Below, in pieces: positions 60,878 to 64,000 of a DNA stretch of 64,000 nucleotides (position 1 is its first letter; each line of letters begins with the position of its first letter). A model generated the notes under the pieces. That model ran no database searches and was not told the origin of the DNA. It saw only the letters and a list, made by a program, of their open reading frames with translations. This stretch comes from an uncultured Eubacteriales bacterium (GTDB lineage Bacteria; Bacillota; Clostridia; Oscillospirales; Oscillospiraceae), in contig URDG01000003.1 of NCBI GenBank assembly GCA_900546515.1, positions 43,262 to 107,261 on the forward strand, read 5' to 3'. The position numbers and the translations under genes are program-made.

Positions 60878-61647
60878 TTCAGCCTTATCGCCTCCGCCTT
60901 GAGACATTTTCCGGTCTCCGGGTCTATCTCAAATATGCAGCCCTCCATCATGCACGGACCCTTGGCCGACTCATAGCGCCGCGGCGGGTCTCCCATGAAT
61001 TTGCCGATGCTCTGCATTGGGTCGATGCCAAGCACGGAATTTATCGGTCCGGTCATGCCGAGGTCTGTGATATAACCGGTGCCGCCGGACAGCACGCAGG
61101 CGTCCGAGGTCTGAACGTGCGTGTGCGTGCCCCAAACGGCGCTTGCCCTGCCGTCAAGCATGAAGCCCATAGCGCGCTTCTCGCTCGTTCCCTCGGCGTG
61201 AAAGTCGACAAGGATGATCTTCTCTCTGATCTCCGCCATATACCCGTCGGCGATCACAAAGGGGTTGTCTGTGTTGTTGTCAAGCGTGAAGCGTCCAAGC
61301 AGATTGAGCACGCATATATCGCCGAAAGGTGAGGAATAGACGTTGATGCCCTTGCCGGGACACTGCGGGCCGAAGTTCGCGGGACGGAGTATCCGGCTGC
61401 GCTCCTCAAGATACGGACGCAGCTCCGTGCGCGTCCAGGTGTGGTTGCCGAGAGTAACGACATCCGCACCGGCGCGGAACAGCGCGTCCGCCTGCTTCGG
61501 CGTGATGCCGACGACATTTGTGTTCTCTCCGTTCACGACGGTGAAAGCAATATTATTTTCACGCTTGTAGTCTCTCAGATGCCTGTCAAGAAACTCGAGA
61601 CCGGGTTCGCCGCATACGTCGCCGACTGCAAGTATTTTTATGCTCAT
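60874..61647 (-). CDS. ymdB: YmdB-family metallophosphoesterase
   Basis: A 257-residue metallophosphoesterase of the TIGR00282 family. It has KILAVGDVCGEPGLEFLDRHL (about 4-24), VVNGENTNVVGIT, VVTLGNHTWTRTEL (GNH), NLLGRFTLDN, VDFHAEGTSEKRAMGFMLDGRASAVWGTHTHVQTSD (about 147-182) with several metal-binding histidines, and ITDLGMTGP. Bacillus YmdB cleaves 2',3'-cyclic nucleotides and influences biofilm and motility decisions. It overlaps the nuclease gene, giving a three-gene set with unrelated textbook roles. Confidence 0.93.
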   Translation of the reverse strand: MSIKILAVGDVCGEPGLEFLDRHLRDYKRENNIAFTVVNGENTNVVGITPKQADALFRAGADVVTLGNHTWTRTELRPYLEERSRILRPANFGPQCPGKGINVYSSPFGDICVLNLLGRFTLDNNTDNPFVIADGYMAEIREKIILVDFHAEGTSEKRAMGFMLDGRASAVWGTHTHVQTSDACVLSGGTGYITDLGMTGPINSVLGIDPMQSIGKFMGDPPRRYESAKGPCMMEGCIFEIDPETGKCLKAEAIRLK

Positions 61648-61780
61648 ATCCTGTCCTCCGCAGATAGAATTCTGTTTCTTTTATTGTACCACATTTTACA
61701 TGCGTCAATCAACGCATTTTATGCACATAATAGCATTGCAGACAAGAAATGCGAATCTGACGATCGAAAGGAAGCAGAAA

Positions 61781-61948
61781 ATGAATAAGAAGAATTTCTA
61801 CGTAGGTATGGGCATGGGGCTTCTGGTCGGCTGCTGCGCGGCATATGCAATGCGGCCCAAAAAGCACTGCGTCAAGAGCGTTGTCGGCAAAACGCTGAAG
61901 ACGATGGGCGAAGTGGCAGACTCCATATCCGATGTAATGGGCTGGTAA
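61781..61948 (+). CDS. Small single-pass membrane protein
   Basis: A 55-residue protein: MNKKNFYVGMGMGLLVGCCAAYAM, one Gly-rich N-terminal membrane helix, followed by a basic segment PKKHCVKSVVGKTLKTMG and an amphipathic end ADSISDVMGW. GAAAGGAAG precedes the ATG; a longer in-frame start at 61640 overlaps the ymdB start region and looks wrong. The layout recalls YtxH-like small proteins. Function unknown. Confidence 0.6.
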   Translation: MNKKNFYVGMGMGLLVGCCAAYAMRPKKHCVKSVVGKTLKTMGEVADSISDVMGW

Positions 61949-61991
61949 AAAAGTATTTTTCCCATGTAGGCAAATTTTTTTCAAAAAACTC

Positions 61992-62020
61992 TTGCAATTC
62001 TCTTCCGGCTGTGCTAATAT
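61992..62020 (+). promoter_or_regulatory. Promoter of tRNA-Arg
   Basis: TTGCAA (61992-61997), a 17-base spacer and TAATAT (62015-62020), about 25 bases before the tRNA. Confidence 0.6.
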
Positions 62021-62044
62021 AACTAAGCTCTCAACGAGAGATAT

Positions 62045-62121
62045 GCGCCGTTAGCTCAGCTGGATAGAGCGTCTGGCTACGGACCAGAAGGTCAGGGGTT
62101 CGAATCCCTTACGGCGTGCCA
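62045..62121 (+). tRNA. tRNA-Arg (anticodon ACG), CCA encoded
   Basis: A 77-base cloverleaf. The acceptor GCGCCGT pairs with ACGGCGT (first pair G-T); D arm TAGCTCAGCTGGATAGAGC; anticodon stem TCTGG/CCAGA with loop CTACGGA, anticodon ACG; T arm GGGGTTCGAATCCC. The 3' end is GCCA. ACG arginine tRNAs are normally edited to ICG by TadA. Confidence 0.97.
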
Positions 62122-62124
62122 CGA

Positions 62125-62158
62125 AAAAGCCTGTGATCGTAATGATCGCAGGCTTTTG
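62125..62158 (+). terminator. Rho-independent terminator of tRNA-Arg
   Basis: AAAAGCCTGTGATC (62125-62138), a five-base loop and GATCGCAGGCTTTT (62144-62157), a 14-base stem with one T-G pair and TTTT in the right arm. Confidence 0.75.
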
Positions 62159-62159
62159 G

Positions 62160-62482
62160 TGTTATATAGGAAAACTCAAAATATTTAAGCCTTGACTTTG
62201 AGCACTTTTTGTTTATACTTTGCAGCGCAGATGAACCGGTGAGTTACTTCCGCAAGCCAAATCGAAGCCCAACGCGAACGTATGTGGACTCGAATCCCCT
62301 GCGGGGACCAGGCGGCTTGCGCCGCCGTCGCCGGGGCGCGGCCGAGCCAAACGATTACCAATACCAAAATCAGCAGCCAATTTTGAAGACAAACGTAAAA
62401 CCGACTCAAAGCCCAACGAAGTGGGTTTGAGTCGGGAAGGAGGAGCAGCGGAGCGAGCGCGAGATGACTTTTAATGCGAAGC
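62160..62482. other. Structured non-coding region between two tRNA genes
   Basis: I see no credible gene here. There are several hairpins: CCCC-TGC-GGGG (about 62296-62306), GGCGGC-TTGC-GCCGCC (62311-62326) and CCGACTCAAAGCCCA / TGGGTTTGAGTCGG (62401-62435, one bulge). The motif AAGCCCAACG occurs twice (about 62265 and 62409). ACTCGAATCCCC near 62288 with GGGGACCA after it resembles a damaged tRNA 3' end. It could be a tRNA relic, an old integration site or a structured RNA. Confidence 0.4.
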
Positions 62483-62522
62483 ATAAAAAAGTCGTCGCAA
62501 GCGATACGAAGCTTGCGACGAC
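62483..62522 (-). terminator. Rho-independent terminator of tRNA-Leu
   Basis: On the - strand GTCGTCGCAAGC (62522-62511), an eight-base loop and GCTTGCGACGAC (62502-62491), then TTTTTTATGC. It begins two bases after the encoded CCA. Confidence 0.9.
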
Positions 62523-62523
62523 G

Positions 62524-62609
62524 TGGTGCCGGTAACCGGACTCGAACCGGTACGCTGTTGCCAGCGAGGGATTTTAAGTCCCTTGTGTCTACCATTCCAC
62601 CACACCGGC
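62524..62609 (-). tRNA. tRNA-Leu (anticodon TAA), CCA encoded
   Basis: An 86-base class II tRNA. On the - strand it starts GCCGGTGTGGTGGAATGGTA, has anticodon stem AGGGA/TCCCT around loop CTTAAAA (anticodon TAA), the variable arm CGCTGGCAACAGCG, the T arm CCGGTTCGAGTCCGG and acceptor end ACCGGCACCA. The length and long variable arm fit leucine. Confidence 0.97.
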
Positions 62610-62629
62610 GTGTAATCAATAGCTTATAT

Positions 62630-62658
62630 AATTTACCACCAGAGAGGGAATTAGTCAA
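62630..62658 (-). promoter_or_regulatory. Promoter of tRNA-Leu
   Basis: On the - strand: TTGACT (62658-62653), a 17-base spacer and TAAATT (62635-62630), about 20 bases before the tRNA 5' end. Confidence 0.55.
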
Positions 62659-62680
62659 GCGTAGTTAGTCAGGAACGGAG

Positions 62681-62714
62681 AGATAAGGGCGGCTTTTAAC
62701 GGCCACCCTTATCT
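62681..62714 (-). terminator. Hairpin after the aconitase-X genes, possible terminator
   Basis: AGATAAGGG (62681-62689) and CCCTTATCT (62706-62714) form a nine-base stem, with GGC/GCC-type pairing continuing inside. It lies about 20 bases after the small-subunit stop. No good T-run follows on the - strand. Confidence 0.45.
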
Positions 62715-62733
62715 TTATGTATGGTATCTGAGC

Positions 62734-63174
62734 TCACTCGACCTCGACGATGCCGTCCTCCTTGAGAGTAACGGTCATGCCGGTTTTGACGTATTCGAGA
62801 AACTCGTCGCCGAGCTGATCGACAACGGGCATCTTCGCATCGGTCCAGACCCCGGCGAGAATAGCGCCGGAGGCCGCCAGAGAGTCGATTGGCATGGAGA
62901 AGAGCATGCACGCCGGCTGGAGATGGCGGGAGCAGACGGTGTAGAGCACCATGCCGCCGGTGGTGGAGCCGATAGTCTGCGGAAGGCACAGCGCCTTGCC
63001 GAGCATGGACTGTTTATAGAGATCGGGATTGTTCTGGTCGCCGCACTTGACCTTCTTGTCGCCGAACATCATGGCCATCTGATAGCTGGCCAGAGTGTTG
63101 AAGCCGCCGTGGCTGACGAGCGCTTCGGCAGTGCAGGTGCCGGGAACTATTACGCGTCCTTTGAACTGCTTCAT
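62734..63174 (-). CDS. Aconitase X swivel (small) subunit, DUF126
   Basis: A 146-residue swivel-domain protein. It has FKGRVIVPGTCTAEALVSHGGFNTLASY (about 4-31), then KALCLPQTIGSTTGGMVLYTV (the GSTTGG motif, about 68-73) and ACMLFSMPIDSLAASGAILAGVWTD. It pairs with the large AcnX subunit; the start overlaps the large-subunit stop. Known AcnX complexes dehydrate cis-3-hydroxy-L-proline in bacteria or mevalonate 5-phosphate in archaea. The substrate here is not fixed by sequence. Confidence 0.9.
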   Translation of the reverse strand: MKQFKGRVIVPGTCTAEALVSHGGFNTLASYQMAMMFGDKKVKCGDQNNPDLYKQSMLGKALCLPQTIGSTTGGMVLYTVCSRHLQPACMLFSMPIDSLAASGAILAGVWTDAKMPVVDQLGDEFLEYVKTGMTVTLKEDGIVEVE

Positions 63175-64000
63175 TTCTTGCCCTCCTTGCCGGTGATGAT
63201 GTCAAGGATCTCATCCTCTTTGTAGAAACGTGCGCTGGTGTAAGTGCGCAGCTTGTTGGAGCAGGTTATAACGGCTTTTTTCTTGCACAGAGGATTATTC
63301 ATATACATCAGCGGACAGATATAGCTGACTATGACGCCGTAGCTGGCGAGCTTGGCGCCGTAAATGCCTAGGTTGAGCTCTTTTATGACGGCGGGGGAGG
63401 CGGTAAACACGGTGGGAACGCTGATCTTATCCATGCCGCTTTCGCGGAGCCTGGCCTCGATTTTGTCTGCCCAGTCCTCCAGCTGACGCAGGGTCAGGTG
63501 CGGGCAGCCGACAAAGCACAGCTCGGGGCGGGCGTCTTTGTTCTTCCAGATCACAGGATAATTATCCTGAACGCGCTGAAGCTCGGCATCGTCTATAACA
63601 TAGACCTGCGCGCCCTCCCTGATGAGAGCTTCGCCCTGTTCCTTTGCCTCCGGCGTGAGTTTGTCGATGTGGAAGAGACCGACAGCGCCGTTGGATGCGG
63701 TCGCAGCGCCGAAGTCCTTGAGATAGGCGCAGGCCTCGTCGTCAAGCTCGGTGCCGAGCCATTTGTCGAGCCCCTTGACGTAGGGGACCTCTTCCATGAC
63801 CTTCATGCCGATGGCGGAACCGAGGAGCTGGGCTTCGGGCTTGTGCTCGCATTTGACCTCAACGACCCATGTGGCCTTGCGGCCCTCGTCCGTCAGCAGA
63901 CCGAATTCCGGGACGAAGCCGGCAATGGAGCCCATAAGCTCGATCATGCCGGAGTTGCGGTTGCAGCGCGCGCCGAGCACGGAGTTGGCATAGACGACAG
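63171..64000 (-). CDS. Aconitase X catalytic (large) subunit, partial
   Basis: About 276 C-terminal codons; the 5' end lies beyond the right edge, and the frame is open there (VYANSVLGARCNRNSG, a conserved AcnX block). Further blocks are FGAATASNGAVGLFHIDKLTPEA (about 90 codons in), ELCFVGCPHLTLRQLEDWADKI and FTASPAVIKEL; the cysteines in GARC and CFVGC are candidates for iron-sulfur or substrate binding. It ends overlapping the small subunit (ATGA). Probably a two-subunit dehydratase; the neighbours give no pathway clue within the window. Confidence 0.9.
   Translation of the reverse strand, partial: VVYANSVLGARCNRNSGMIELMGSIAGFVPEFGLLTDEGRKATWVVEVKCEHKPEAQLLGSAIGMKVMEEVPYVKGLDKWLGTELDDEACAYLKDFGAATASNGAVGLFHIDKLTPEAKEQGEALIREGAQVYVIDDAELQRVQDNYPVIWKNKDARPELCFVGCPHLTLRQLEDWADKIEARLRESGMDKISVPTVFTASPAVIKELNLGIYGAKLASYGVIVSYICPLMYMNNPLCKKKAVITCSNKLRTYTSARFYKEDEILDIITGKEGKK

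Noticed and set aside
62185..62658. A 157-codon frame on the - strand covering tRNA-Leu
   Set aside because: Its N-terminal part is simply the translation of the tRNA-Leu gene, a known source of false proteins, and the rest is spacer.

Overview
The window looks like a chromosomal segment of a moderately GC-rich Firmicute of class Clostridia, most like the gut Oscillospiraceae/Ruminococcaceae. This is an inference from gene content: a dprA-topA-trmFO run, a plsX-rnc-smc-ftsY run, a rpmH-rnpA-yidD-yidC-jag cluster, TTGACA/TATAAT promoters, AGGAGG-type ribosome binding sites and a TPP riboswitch. No ribosomal RNA or dnaA is present, so the species cannot be named.

Left part (1-24.2 kb). After a truncated acyl-ACP thioesterase comes a complete IS481-like insertion sequence (437-1516), then a consensus promoter and about 22 kb of co-directional surface-polysaccharide genes ending at a terminator near 24.1 kb. 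The locus has an initiating phosphoglycosyl transferase, a nucleotide-sugar epimerase/reductase, a UDP-L-FucNAc set (CapE, CapF, CapG), five GT4 glycosyltransferases, a WbpG-like sugar amidotransferase, a Wzx-like flippase and a TupA-like ATP-grasp protein. It also has a WbpA-B-D-E-like set for a 2,3-diacetamido uronic acid, WecB and WecC homologues for UDP-ManNAcA, and a GT-C membrane glycosyltransferase. A stretch of about 7.3 kb (roughly 12.9-20.2 kb) is clearly more AT-rich, and its left edge falls inside a glycosyltransferase gene, suggesting cassette exchange. No Wzy polymerase, chain-length regulator or HisH/HisF partners of the amidotransferase were recognised.

Middle part (24.2-44.6 kb). 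Densely packed housekeeping genes on the + strand: a SpoU-type methyltransferase, dprA, topA, trmFO, plsX, rnc, an Elp3-like radical SAM protein, smc, ftsY, rdgB, yhbY, a nadD-yqeK fusion, rsfS, leuS and rpsU. A membrane protein with possible OmpR/PhoB-type phased repeats upstream, an inositol monophosphatase family protein and birA follow. SMC is short for its family and FtsY lacks the acidic N-terminal domain.

Right part (44.6-64 kb), mostly on the - strand. A heterodimeric ABC exporter, acpP, the jag-yidC-yidD-rnpA-rpmH cluster, thiN, a DUF6056-like membrane protein (+), TPP-riboswitch-controlled thiT, galU with queT and queH, a dCMP deaminase (+), a YhaN/YhaO-like ATPase-nuclease pair with ymdB, a small membrane protein (+), tRNA-Arg(ACG), a structured intergenic region, tRNA-Leu(UAA), and the two subunits of an aconitase-X type dehydratase, the larger one cut by the window end.
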